Source: Spirochaetales bacterium
GTDB lineage: Bacteria > Spirochaetota > Spirochaetia > UBA9216
Direction of reading: 5' to 3'
Assembly: GCA_016839055.1 (NCBI GenBank)
Contig: JAEKNX010000023.1
Span: 1-53,819 of the forward strand
Length of the DNA stretch: 53,819 nucleotides
The notes below the pieces were generated by a model. The model was not told the DNA's origin. It ran no database searches and saw only the letters and a list, made by a program, of their open reading frames with translations. Of this stretch, positions 15,335 to 24,539 are shown piece after piece; positions within the stretch are counted from its first letter, which is position 1, and each line of letters opens with the position of its first letter. The position numbers and the translations under genes were made by a program.

Positions 15335-17563
15335 ATGTTAAAGCTATTTAAATATTTAAAACCTTATACATTCAGCATCCTGGTTTGTACAGCCCTGCTT
15401 TTTCTACAGGCAAATATGGATCTTACCCTCCCGGATTATATGTCGAGGATAGTTAATACGGGAGTTCAGCAGAACGGTATTGACTCGGCTGTGCCCGTGG
15501 CAATAAGACAAACCGAAATGAAGAATCTCGAGCTGTTCTTCGGTGACAAGGAGAAACAGGAAATCCTGGATGCCTACACTCTTTTGGAACCCGGAACTGG
15601 TGATGCTGTGCCTCTGGAGCTGGTCTATCCTGCACTCAAGAACGAAGCCCTGTATATTTTAAGTGAAGGCGCTGAGACCGACGCGTTCGAGATTGTTTTT
15701 AGCCGGGCATTTTCCGCAGTGGCGGGAATAACCCAGATGGCGTCGGGAACCGGAAAATCCTCCGGCGGCCCGGGGATGCCTGATTTATCGATGATTCCCG
15801 AAGGATCGGACTTCTTCAGCATTCTATCTACTATGCCGGAAGAGCAGCGCAGCCAGATTCTTGCTATGATAAGCTCCAAGGTCGGGCAAATTGATGAAAT
15901 AATCCTTACCCAGGGCGCTCTACGCCTTGTTAATGCGGAATATCAGGCAATCGGAATGGATACAGGCAAAATGCAGAGCCGCTATATAATCAACATGGGC
16001 GCGATGATGCTTCTTTTTACGCTTATTTCGATACTGGCCAATATTATAGCCGGACTGCTTGCTTCACGGAGTGCAGCCGGAATGGCTCAGACTGTACGTA
16101 GTGATATTTTCAATAAGGTAGAGCATTTCAGCGGAGAGGAGTTTGACAAGTTCTCGACGGCTTCACTGATAACAAGAACCACGAATGACGTAACTCAGGT
16201 TCAGCTTGTGATTTTTATGATGCTCCGGATGGTAATCTACGCTCCGATTCTGGGAGTGGGAGGCGTCATAAGGGCTCTGGGCAAGGCCCCGTCGATGGCC
16301 TGGATTATCGGGCTGGCGGTTCTCGCCCTTCTTGGACTGATAACAATTGTCTTTATTATCGCCACTCCTAAATTTAAGAGTATTCAGAGGCTAATCGACA
16401 GGCTGAACCTTGTAACACGTGAGAACCTTTCCGGCCTCATGGTTGTGAGAGCCTTTAACAGGCAGAAGTTTGAAGAAAAGAGATTTGATAAGGCAAATAA
16501 AGATCTGACAGGCGTAAACCTCTATGTTACAAGGGTCATGGTTATTATGATGCCGGCGATGATGCTCATCATGAACCTCCTGTCGGTTGCAATCATCTGG
16601 GTTGGCGCCCATCAGGTTGCCGAGTCCAGCATGCAGGTCGGCGACATGATGGCCTTTCTTCAGTATGCAATGCAGATTGTAATGTCTTTTCTGATGCTCT
16701 CGATGATTTTTATTTTTCTCCCCCGTGCTGCTGTATCAGGGACCAGGATATCCGAAGTTCTTGAAACGGAGCCTACAATCTCTGACCCGGAAAATCCTGA
16801 GGATCTTCCCTCAAAAGTCCGCGGCAGGATCGAATTTAAAGACGTCAGTTTCACTTATCCGGGAGCCGAAGAAAATGCTCTCTCGGGCATTAACTTTATA
16901 GCCGAACCGGGAAAGACCACCGCCATCATCGGTTCTACCGGCTCAGGCAAGAGCACTATTTTAAACCTCATTCCGAGGTTTTACGATATTACCGGCGGTG
17001 TAATTTTATTGGACGGCCAGGATATCAGGAAAATCAGGCAGAAGGATCTGAGATCTCAGATAGGTTATGTACCTCAAAAGGTAACCCTGTTTTCAGGCAC
17101 TATAGAGAGTAATTTAAAATACGCCGATGAGAATGCCTCTGAGGAAACTTTAAGGCAGTCCGCGGAGATCGCCCAGGCTATGGAGTTTATAAGCTCTAAG
17201 CCTGAAGGACTCAACACTCCGATAGCCCAGGGGGGACAAAATATCTCCGGAGGCCAGAAACAGCGGCTGTCGATAGCCCGGGCCCTGGTGAAAAAAGCGC
17301 CGGTTTATATTTTTGATGACAGTTTTTCCGCCCTGGATTTTAAAACCGACGCGGCCCTACGAAAGGCGATGAAGGAAAAGACCGGAGACAGTACTTTAAT
17401 CATTGTTGCTCAGCGTGTTTCAACAATAATGAAGGCAGAGCAGATTATTGTTCTCGATGAAGGGGGAATTGTCGGCAAAGGCACTCACGGGGAACTTCTA
17501 AAGAGTTGTGAGGCTTATTCGGAAATTGCATATTCACAATTGAGCATGGAGGAGTTATCATGA
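15335..17563 (+). CDS. Heterodimeric ABC exporter subunit with degenerate ATP site
   Basis: A 742-residue type IV ABC exporter half. TM1 (about residues 12-30) is followed by an unusually long ~190-residue insertion before TM2 (near 220), then TM3-6 and the ATPase domain (about 490-735). Walker A is GSTGSGKST and the signature ISGGQKQRL is complete. After Walker B the catalytic Glu is Asp (YIFDDSFSALD) and the switch His is Gln (IIVAQRVSTI). These substitutions mark the degenerate-site partner of heterodimers such as TM287/288 and LmrCD. The partner gene overlaps by 4 bp. Likely exports drugs or lipids. Confidence 0.92.
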   Translation: MLKLFKYLKPYTFSILVCTALLFLQANMDLTLPDYMSRIVNTGVQQNGIDSAVPVAIRQTEMKNLELFFGDKEKQEILDAYTLLEPGTGDAVPLELVYPALKNEALYILSEGAETDAFEIVFSRAFSAVAGITQMASGTGKSSGGPGMPDLSMIPEGSDFFSILSTMPEEQRSQILAMISSKVGQIDEIILTQGALRLVNAEYQAIGMDTGKMQSRYIINMGAMMLLFTLISILANIIAGLLASRSAAGMAQTVRSDIFNKVEHFSGEEFDKFSTASLITRTTNDVTQVQLVIFMMLRMVIYAPILGVGGVIRALGKAPSMAWIIGLAVLALLGLITIVFIIATPKFKSIQRLIDRLNLVTRENLSGLMVVRAFNRQKFEEKRFDKANKDLTGVNLYVTRVMVIMMPAMMLIMNLLSVAIIWVGAHQVAESSMQVGDMMAFLQYAMQIVMSFLMLSMIFIFLPRAAVSGTRISEVLETEPTISDPENPEDLPSKVRGRIEFKDVSFTYPGAEENALSGINFIAEPGKTTAIIGSTGSGKSTILNLIPRFYDITGGVILLDGQDIRKIRQKDLRSQIGYVPQKVTLFSGTIESNLKYADENASEETLRQSAEIAQAMEFISSKPEGLNTPIAQGGQNISGGQKQRLSIARALVKKAPVYIFDDSFSALDFKTDAALRKAMKEKTGDSTLIIVAQRVSTIMKAEQIIVLDEGGIVGKGTHGELLKSCEAYSEIAYSQLSMEELS

Positions 17564-19440
17564 GCGACAAACAGAATTTCTCTGAAAAAGATAAACCGGC
17601 CGCAAGTCCGCAGCGGGGAAGGGGCCCCATGGGCGGCGGCCACATGGGAATGATGAAGGCTGAGAAGGCAAAGAATTTCAAGGGGACGATGAGACGCCTT
17701 CTGTCATATCTTGCCGAGTATAAACTTACGCTTTTCTTTGTTTTAATCTTCGCGATTGCCTCGACAATTTTCATGATAATCGGCCCGAAGACCCTCGGGA
17801 AGGCTACTACTGCCTTGTTCGAAGGGGTTATGGCTAAGATTGCCGGGACGGGGACGGTTGATTTTCTTTATATTGGAAAGATTATTCTTTTTGTACTTAT
17901 AATTTACGCGGGATCTTCTTTATTTTCATTCATCATGGGATGGATAATGGCAAGGGTCTCGGCGGACATAACATACCGCTTCAGGCGTGATGTTTCGCTG
18001 AAAATAAACGAGATACCCTTTAATTATTACGACAATACAACCCATGGCGAGACGCTCTCGCGAATCACAAACGATATAGATACAATAAATCAGACCCTCA
18101 GCCAGAGCCTCACTCAGATTATTACATCCATTGTCTCCATAGTCGGGGTTCTTATAATGATGTTTTCAATTGATTGGCGGATGACCCTGATTGCTCTGGC
18201 TATTCTGCCGCTTTCAATGGTACTTGTAACCTTCATCGTCAAAAAGTCTCAGAAGTACTTCAAGCAGCAGCAGGAGTTCCTGGGGCATATAAACGGACAT
18301 GTTGAGGAGATGTTTTCTGGCCACATGGTAATGAAGGCATTTAATGGGGAGCAGAAGAGTATTGATACCTTTGAGGAGAGTAACAAGACCTTATTCTCAT
18401 CAGCCTGGAAGTCACAATTTCTATCCGGAATGATGATGCCCCTGATGAGATTCGTCGGAAACCTCGGCTATGTTGCCGTAGTTATTATGGGCGGATGGCT
18501 TGTTATAAAGAGGATTATTACCATAGGAGAGGTTCAGGCCTTTATCCAATATGTTAATAATTTCACCCAGCCAATCACTCAAATTGCCAACATCAGCAAT
18601 GTCCTTCAGCGGACAGCGGCGGCGGCAGAGCGTGTCTTTGAGTTCCTGGATGTGGAAGGGGAGATAGCCGAAACAAAGACCCCTGTAAAGCTCGACTCTG
18701 TAGAGGGGTTTGTAGAGTTTAAGAATGTTCATTTCGGATACAATCCGAATGAACCGATTATAAATAATTTCTCGGCAAAGGCTAAACCCGGGCAGAAAAT
18801 AGCAATTGTCGGACCCACCGGGGCAGGAAAGACAACCATGGTGAAGCTTCTCATGAGGTTCTATGATGTGAACTCCGGAGCCATTATGGTAGATGGGCAC
18901 AACATCCAGGAATTCACCAGAGCGGATCTTCGCAGGAATTTCGGAATGGTTCTTCAGGACACCTGGCTGTACAACGGAACAATCCGCGACAATATCAGTT
19001 ATGGAAACCCTGACGCCTCAGAAGAGGAAATAATAAAGGCTGCCGAGGCGGCACACGCGGACCACTTTATAAGGACCCTCCCTGAGGGCTATGATATGGT
19101 TCTTAACGAAGAGACTTCCAATATCTCCCAGGGGCAGAGGCAGCTGCTGACAATTGCCAGGGCCATCCTGGCTGATCCGAAACTTCTTATTCTCGATGAG
19201 GCTACAAGCTCAGTAGACACGAGAACAGAGATTCTGATTCAGAAGGCAATGGATAACCTGATGTCCAGCAGGACCAGTTTTGTTATTGCCCACCGGCTTT
19301 CTACTATCAAGAATGCCGACTTGATTCTTGTAATGAACGAAGGTGACATTGTCGAACAGGGAACGCATGTGGAGCTTCTTAAAAAGGACGGCTTCTATGC
19401 CGACCTCTACAACTCTCAGTTTGAGACTGTAGCGAGCTGA
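17560..19440 (+). CDS. Heterodimeric ABC exporter subunit with canonical catalytic residues
   Basis: A 626-residue ABC exporter half with a Gly/Met-rich N-terminal extension (about residues 14-36), six membrane segments to about 350, and an ATPase domain (about 385-620). Walker A is GPTGAGKTT, Walker B ILDEATSSVD keeps the catalytic Glu, and the switch His is present (IAHRLSTI). The signature is ISQGQRQLL instead of LSGGQ. Since each ATP site pairs the Walker motifs of one subunit with the signature of the other, this variant signature completes the degenerate site of the partner. The operon ends at the terminator 19454-19497. Confidence 0.93.
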   Translation: MSDKQNFSEKDKPAASPQRGRGPMGGGHMGMMKAEKAKNFKGTMRRLLSYLAEYKLTLFFVLIFAIASTIFMIIGPKTLGKATTALFEGVMAKIAGTGTVDFLYIGKIILFVLIIYAGSSLFSFIMGWIMARVSADITYRFRRDVSLKINEIPFNYYDNTTHGETLSRITNDIDTINQTLSQSLTQIITSIVSIVGVLIMMFSIDWRMTLIALAILPLSMVLVTFIVKKSQKYFKQQQEFLGHINGHVEEMFSGHMVMKAFNGEQKSIDTFEESNKTLFSSAWKSQFLSGMMMPLMRFVGNLGYVAVVIMGGWLVIKRIITIGEVQAFIQYVNNFTQPITQIANISNVLQRTAAAAERVFEFLDVEGEIAETKTPVKLDSVEGFVEFKNVHFGYNPNEPIINNFSAKAKPGQKIAIVGPTGAGKTTMVKLLMRFYDVNSGAIMVDGHNIQEFTRADLRRNFGMVLQDTWLYNGTIRDNISYGNPDASEEEIIKAAEAAHADHFIRTLPEGYDMVLNEETSNISQGQRQLLTIARAILADPKLLILDEATSSVDTRTEILIQKAMDNLMSSRTSFVIAHRLSTIKNADLILVMNEGDIVEQGTHVELLKKDGFYADLYNSQFETVAS

Positions 19441-19453
19441 AAGTAGCTAACTC

Positions 19454-19497
19454 GCCGGCTGTACTTTGTTGTCGAAAATAGAACAGCCGGCTATTTT
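19454..19497 (+). terminator. Rho-independent terminator after the ABC exporter
   Basis: GCCGGCTGT (19454-19462) pairs with ACAGCCGGC (19483-19491) and is followed by TATTTT, 13 bp after the stop codon. Confidence 0.8.
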
Positions 19498-19583
19498 ACT
19501 ATCTCGATTTTAAAAATGCATTGCAATCAATATTCATTATCCAATATAATTGTATCAACAGAGTTTTTATAAAGGGAACAGGA

Positions 19584-20048
19584 ATGGATGTAAATTTTGA
19601 TGAGATAGATTCGAAAATTATCTGCATGCTTCAGGAAGACGGGCGCATGCCGTTTACAAAGATTGCGAAACAGCTCGATATTGCAGAATCAACGGCACGT
19701 TCACGGACTCAGCGTCTGATACGTGACGGTATTATAAAGATTGTTGCTGTAAGCGACCCCAAAATGCTTGGGTTTCAGGTATACGGCAATATAAAACTTA
19801 TTATCGATTCCAATAAAATGAACTCCATCATCGAAGATCTTAGAGAGATTAACGAGATAACTTATATTGCACTACTTACAGGTGATGCTGATATCGATGT
19901 GGATTTTATTGTCCCTGATTTGAATGATTTGGCAAAATTGATTTACGAAGATATTAATAGTATACAGGGGATTATCCAGAGCAGAACTTCCCTTATTATG
20001 CGTTATGAAAAAGATACTTATAAATGGAAAACAGTTTTGGAAGGTTGA
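19584..20048 (+). CDS. Lrp/AsnC family transcriptional regulator
   Basis: A 154-residue regulator: an N-terminal helix-turn-helix (about residues 1-55; DEIDSKIICMLQEDGRMPFTKIAKQLDIAESTARSRTQRL) and a C-terminal RAM/ligand-binding domain (about 65-145). Proteins of this family bind DNA as multimers and respond to amino acids. I chose the ATG at 19584, preceded by AGGGAACAGG; the upstream ATG at 19521 would add 21 residues not typical of the family. It lies 117 bp before an aminotransferase/symporter/dehydrogenase operon in the same direction and is its likely regulator, with direct repeats at 20095-20122 as candidate sites. Confidence 0.92.
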   Translation: MDVNFDEIDSKIICMLQEDGRMPFTKIAKQLDIAESTARSRTQRLIRDGIIKIVAVSDPKMLGFQVYGNIKLIIDSNKMNSIIEDLREINEITYIALLTGDADIDVDFIVPDLNDLAKLIYEDINSIQGIIQSRTSLIMRYEKDTYKWKTVLEG

Positions 20049-20094
20049 CTGCTTTACTGCTGATATCGTTAAAAATCAATATGAATATAAAGGA

Positions 20095-20139
20095 TACCGC
20101 GAAAAAATAATTGACATACCGCTAAACAGCCCGTAAAAT
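20095..20139 (+). promoter_or_regulatory. Promoter with 21-bp-spaced direct repeats
   Basis: TTGACA (20111-20116), 17-bp spacer, TAAAAT (20134-20139): a near-consensus promoter for the operon starting at 20165. ATACCGC occurs at 20095-20101 and 20116-20122, 21 bp apart (two helical turns) and touching the -35 box. This phasing fits a multimeric Lrp-type regulator, most simply the one encoded at 19584. Confidence 0.65.
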
Positions 20140-20164
20140 TAATAATATTTTGCAGGAGGTGAGT

Positions 20165-21559
20165 ATGTCTTTATCTATTCCGGGGCCGGAAAGCCTTAAG
20201 GTTCTGAAAAAAGGTCCTTTACTCTTCAAAGACGGCGGCCATTATGAAAAACTGGCTTCAGACGCGGCGAAAAAGGGGCAGCAGCCTCCGCCCCAGATGA
20301 TAAATGCAAAGGGTGAAGGCTCTTTTATAATAGATGCCGATGGAAACCGCATAATTGATTTCCATGCCGGGTGGGCTTCCAACCCGCTGGGGAATGCCAA
20401 CCCTGAGATTCTTGAGTCGGTCTATGCTGCCTTAAAGCAGTACGGTTTTATTTATGAACATAGTCTCCGCTACGATCTGGCAGAAGTTCTTGCCGATATT
20501 TCTCCCGGCGGCAAATTAACCAGAACAAATTTTGAAATCTCAGGAACTGAGGCTGCCGAAGCTGCGGTTACCTATGCTATCAGGCATACCGGCCGCCCCC
20601 TGATTATTACTTTTGAGGATCAGTTCCACGGTGATAGTATTGCAACCCGTATGATGGGTTCAAACCGCGGAGCGCATAGAAGAAAGGGCTTTGAGGCCTG
20701 GAGAGGCGGCGTTATAACTGTGCCCTGGCCGCATAGTTTCAGAATGCCTGCGGGCATGGGTTTCGAACAATATACCGATTATATACTTTGGTACATCGAT
20801 ACCTTTGTGTGTCAGAAGGTTGCAGATCCGGAATCAATCGCAGGTATAATTGCTGAACCGCTGCTCTCCGAGGGCGGTAACTGGATGCCACATCCTAAAT
20901 TCATGCCGGGACTGCGAAAGTTATGTGATAAATACGGATGGGTTTTTATATCGGATGAAGTTCTTTCCGGCATGGGCCGCAGCGGCAAATGGTGGGCAAT
21001 TGAGCATGATGATGTACAGCCTGATCTTGTAGTAATAGGAAAGCATTTGACCGGTGGTCTTGAACCCATTGCAGCCGTAATAGGAACCGATGAAATCCTT
21101 GCAGAAAACGACGGCCATTCCGGCAGCACTTTTGCAGGAACTCCTGCCGGCTGTGCTGCCGGGCTTAAAACTATCGAGATAATGAAACGGGACAACCTTG
21201 TGAGCCGGACGGATCAACTGGGTAAACGCTGCTTAGAGAGGATGAAAGCTTGGGAAAGGGAATTTGAGATAATCGGACAGGTTCGCGGACGCGGTTTTCT
21301 GCTCGGCGCTACTGTTATTAACAAAGATACCGGGGAGCCTGATGCAGGTGTTGCGCTTGCTGTTGTAAATGAGGCTCTGAAGCGCGGTGCCTGGCTCATA
21401 TGGGATAATGAAACGCAAATTCGGTTGTATCCGGCATTAAATATTGATGAGGATCTGCTTGAAAAGGGCCTGACAATCACTGAAGAGGCTATCAGGGCCG
21501 TTGAGAAGAATTATAGGTCAAGTGATTATCCATTCTGGACTACCGGGATTTTGTGGTAA
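20165..21559 (+). CDS. Class III aminotransferase
   Basis: A 464-residue PLP enzyme. Signature blocks are DADGNRIIDFHAGWASNPLGNANPEI near the N-terminus, NFEISGTEAAEAA (PLP phosphate site), IAGIIAEPLLSEGG, ISDEVLSGMGRSG (Asp contacting the PLP ring) and VVIGKHLTGGLEP with the Schiff-base Lys. The family includes ornithine, GABA, lysine and beta-alanine transaminases and glutamate-semialdehyde mutases; the eye cannot pick the substrate. ATG 20165 has AGGAGGT at 20154-20160. It heads an operon with a sodium symporter and a saccharopine dehydrogenase-like protein, suggesting transamination of an imported amino acid. Confidence 0.9.
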   Translation: MSLSIPGPESLKVLKKGPLLFKDGGHYEKLASDAAKKGQQPPPQMINAKGEGSFIIDADGNRIIDFHAGWASNPLGNANPEILESVYAALKQYGFIYEHSLRYDLAEVLADISPGGKLTRTNFEISGTEAAEAAVTYAIRHTGRPLIITFEDQFHGDSIATRMMGSNRGAHRRKGFEAWRGGVITVPWPHSFRMPAGMGFEQYTDYILWYIDTFVCQKVADPESIAGIIAEPLLSEGGNWMPHPKFMPGLRKLCDKYGWVFISDEVLSGMGRSGKWWAIEHDDVQPDLVVIGKHLTGGLEPIAAVIGTDEILAENDGHSGSTFAGTPAGCAAGLKTIEIMKRDNLVSRTDQLGKRCLERMKAWEREFEIIGQVRGRGFLLGATVINKDTGEPDAGVALAVVNEALKRGAWLIWDNETQIRLYPALNIDEDLLEKGLTITEEAIRAVEKNYRSSDYPFWTTGILW

Positions 21560-21630
21560 AAAGCAATTAACTATTACAGGCTGACTTGTGAATGCATCTT
21601 CTGAATTAAATTTTAAAGAAGGAGAAAATT

Positions 21631-23283
21631 ATGATGAAGGCTGAAAATGGAGGATTGATTGTTGCTTTCCTTGCACTTTACATGGTGGCAATGTTGATGG
21701 TCGGTTTCTGGGCATCCCGCAAGGTAAAAAAAACATCGGACTATATAGTTGCGGGACGAAATCTGAATCTTTTTCTTGCAACCGGGACAATGTTTGCAAC
21801 ATGGTTTGGGGCAGGAACATGTATGGGCGGTGCCGGAAATGCATACCTCTTTGGTAATCAGGGAGTAATTTTTGATCCCTGGGGCGGAGCTGTCTGTCTG
21901 CTTATCATCGGCTTAGTGTTTGCACGACTGATGAGACGAGGCAAATTTCTTACGATAGCAGATTTATTTGAGATAAGATACGGCAAAACGGTTGGAATGC
22001 TGTCTGTTATCACCTGCGCGATAAGCGAGCTAGGGTGGCTCGGAGCTCAGCTGGTAGCCTTTGGAACAATTCTGCATCTGTTCATTGGTATTCCCCTGTG
22101 GATAGGAATTGTTGTCTCTACTATAGTCGTAATAGTGTATACCTTCCTTGGCGGTATGTGGGCGGTTACCCTTACCGATGTTGTCCAGATGATAATAATA
22201 GTTGTCGGGCTGATAATCATGATTATCGTTATATCCCCGCTTGTCGGAGGACTGAAAGAAGTATTAAATAATGATCCTGCCGGAAACTGGATGGGCTTAA
22301 ATCAATGGTCATTCGGTTATACCTCGACAGCGAATGCAAGCGCCGAACTGGAGAACCAGGGCTTCATGTACTATACCGGTTATTTAGGCTGGTTCTATAT
22401 GATTGCCGCCTGGATGTCTCTGGGGTTCGGATCAATTGTAGCCCAGGATACGCAGCAGCGGCTGTTATCATCCCGAACTGAATCAGTTGCAGCCTGGTCA
22501 TCAACAATTGCCGGAATCGGCTATGCAACAATCGGAGTTCTTCCTATTCTTGCCGGAATGATTTACTTCAAGCTTAATCCGGATCTCTCGATTGATCAGG
22601 CTCTGAACAATATTCTGGTAATTATTTCCATAGATTATATGCCGGGAATCTTCACTGCAATCTTTGTAAGTGCCCTGGTTGCAGCCCTGATGTCTTCTGC
22701 GGACAGCGCCGTTCTTGCAGCTGCGTCACTTATAGGCTACAACGGCGTGAAAATGGTAAAACCGAAAGTGACAGAAGTTCAGACTCTGAGATATACAAGG
22801 ATTCTTGTTCCGATTTTAACCTGTGTGTCATTGGTTCTCGCCCTGTGGTTTCAGGTTATCTATAATCTGATGGTTGTTGCCTGGTCCATCCTGCTGGTGT
22901 CTCTTCTGGCGCCTTATGTTGCCGCCTATTTCTGGAAGAAAGCCAATACCGCAGGCGCCCTGGCTTCATTTTTCGGAGGTTTCGGAACATGGATAATTGC
23001 GTATATCGCTCATCTTCCAATAACAAAATTGGCAAATACCGATGCTGTTCCGGGTGTTCCGGGAGTGTATTGGGACTGGGCCATGTGGGATTCGCTGTAC
23101 ATTGCATCGGTATGGGGATTTCTTGGATCGGTAATTTTACTTATCGTAGTGAGCCTGGCAACCCAGAAGGTCTCAAAACCGCTGCCTATAAGAGATATTG
23201 AGGGAAATCTGCTGCCCATTAAAAACTGGTTCCTTATTCAAAGTAAGAAAAAAGGTCCTAGGCAGGAAGCAGCTGCAGAGTAA
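21631..23283 (+). CDS. Sodium:solute symporter family protein
   Basis: A 550-residue transporter with about 13 membrane segments in the SSS fold. Conserved stretches include SDYIVAGRNLNLFLATGTMFATWFG near the N-terminus, GGMWAVTLTDVVQ, and the ALMSSADSAVLAAASL block near residue 355 that helps form the Na2 site. It should import a small organic solute with Na+; SSS members carry proline, pantothenate, sugars and others. GAAGGAG precedes the ATG. Placement between the aminotransferase and the dehydrogenase makes an amino acid the best guess. Confidence 0.92.
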   Translation: MMKAENGGLIVAFLALYMVAMLMVGFWASRKVKKTSDYIVAGRNLNLFLATGTMFATWFGAGTCMGGAGNAYLFGNQGVIFDPWGGAVCLLIIGLVFARLMRRGKFLTIADLFEIRYGKTVGMLSVITCAISELGWLGAQLVAFGTILHLFIGIPLWIGIVVSTIVVIVYTFLGGMWAVTLTDVVQMIIIVVGLIIMIIVISPLVGGLKEVLNNDPAGNWMGLNQWSFGYTSTANASAELENQGFMYYTGYLGWFYMIAAWMSLGFGSIVAQDTQQRLLSSRTESVAAWSSTIAGIGYATIGVLPILAGMIYFKLNPDLSIDQALNNILVIISIDYMPGIFTAIFVSALVAALMSSADSAVLAAASLIGYNGVKMVKPKVTEVQTLRYTRILVPILTCVSLVLALWFQVIYNLMVVAWSILLVSLLAPYVAAYFWKKANTAGALASFFGGFGTWIIAYIAHLPITKLANTDAVPGVPGVYWDWAMWDSLYIASVWGFLGSVILLIVVSLATQKVSKPLPIRDIEGNLLPIKNWFLIQSKKKGPRQEAAAE

Positions 23284-23294
23284 AAGGGAATTTT

Positions 23295-24521
23295 ATGAAA
23301 AAAGTATTAGTATTAGGCGTTGGCGCGCAGGGCAGCACAATTGCAAAGCGGCTTGATGAAGAGTCAGTTGTATCACAGCTGCGCTGCGGCGATAGAGATC
23401 CGAAAGCTACCGGAGAACTTGAAAACACTTTAAAAAAGGCAAAAGGGTATCAGGTAGATGCCCGAAGCCTTCACAAGATTGTGGAGGCTGCACATGGTGT
23501 CGATCTGATAGTTAACGGACTTGCTCCGGATTTTAATATGACTGTGATGGATGCCGCCCTTGAAGTGGATTGTGATTATCAGGATATGGCCTCCGGACCG
23601 GTTAGCGATATTGGTTTTGTTGAAGCGGTTCAGCGATGTCTTGACAGATCTCCGGAGTTCGAAAAAAAGGGACTGACGGCATTAATTAATACCGGATCAG
23701 CTCCCGGCTGTGCAAATGTAGTCACCCGTGAATCCGTTGACATGATGGATGAATGTGAATCAATTGAAATACTTGTCTATGACGGGATATGGTCAAAGCA
23801 GTTTATTCCCTTCTGGTGGTCACCCAAGACAGCATTCGCAGACATGGCCGCCAAACCAATACGTTTTGAAAACGGAAAGTTTGTAAGGACTAAACCATTT
23901 GACAATCCATCCATGGAATATTTTGAAGGACTGGGCAAGAGACGAATGGTTGACCATGAACATGAAGAACCGGTGACAATGGGGCTGCTCTCAGGCAAAG
24001 TTCTCAAAAATGTAAAGAATGTAAACTTCAGATACGGCGGGCCGGCTGTAGATCTTGCTGAAAGTCTGTATAAAATGGGATTATTGTCTGAGGATTCCCT
24101 GAAAATTAATGGACAGGAAATTGTTCCAATGGATATCATCTCATTTTTGACCCCGCCGGCACCGAAATATCCGGAAGAAATCCAAACAGTACTCGATGGA
24201 GGAATGGAACTGGAAGAAGGAGCATTTGTCGTACGTGTGAGTGGTAAACGAATGGGACGTAATATTCTTATAGAAAGTTATGTTAATGCTCCAGGGCTGC
24301 TGGATTCCTTTGTCAAAGCAGGAATAACTCACGAATCATATTTCACGGGACAATCCGCATTTCTTTTTACAAAAATGCTTATCAATGACAAGATTGATAG
24401 AACAGGAGTTTTCCCGCCTGAGATGCTGGATAAGGCCGAGCGGGATTACTATTTTAAAGAAGCTTCAAAACTCGATATCACCGTTGATCAGATTATCAGA
24501 ACGCGGCTTTTTGAGAGTTGA
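23295..24521 (+). CDS. Saccharopine dehydrogenase-like oxidoreductase
   Basis: A 408-residue protein with an N-terminal Rossmann fold: VLVLGVGAQGSTIAKRL (GxGxxG) binds NAD(P), and the acidic residue of GDRDP follows strand two. DLIVNGLAPDFNMTVMDAAL and LINTGSAPGCANVVTRE are characteristic of the saccharopine/lysine dehydrogenase family. The family makes or splits a secondary amine or oxidises an amino group. It lies 11 bp after the symporter gene. Together with the aminotransferase it could degrade an omega-amino acid (such as lysine) or an opine-like compound. The exact reaction is unknown. Confidence 0.85.
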   Translation: MKKVLVLGVGAQGSTIAKRLDEESVVSQLRCGDRDPKATGELENTLKKAKGYQVDARSLHKIVEAAHGVDLIVNGLAPDFNMTVMDAALEVDCDYQDMASGPVSDIGFVEAVQRCLDRSPEFEKKGLTALINTGSAPGCANVVTRESVDMMDECESIEILVYDGIWSKQFIPFWWSPKTAFADMAAKPIRFENGKFVRTKPFDNPSMEYFEGLGKRRMVDHEHEEPVTMGLLSGKVLKNVKNVNFRYGGPAVDLAESLYKMGLLSEDSLKINGQEIVPMDIISFLTPPAPKYPEEIQTVLDGGMELEEGAFVVRVSGKRMGRNILIESYVNAPGLLDSFVKAGITHESYFTGQSAFLFTKMLINDKIDRTGVFPPEMLDKAERDYYFKEASKLDITVDQIIRTRLFES

Positions 24522-24539
24522 TATTCCGACCGGCTGAGT

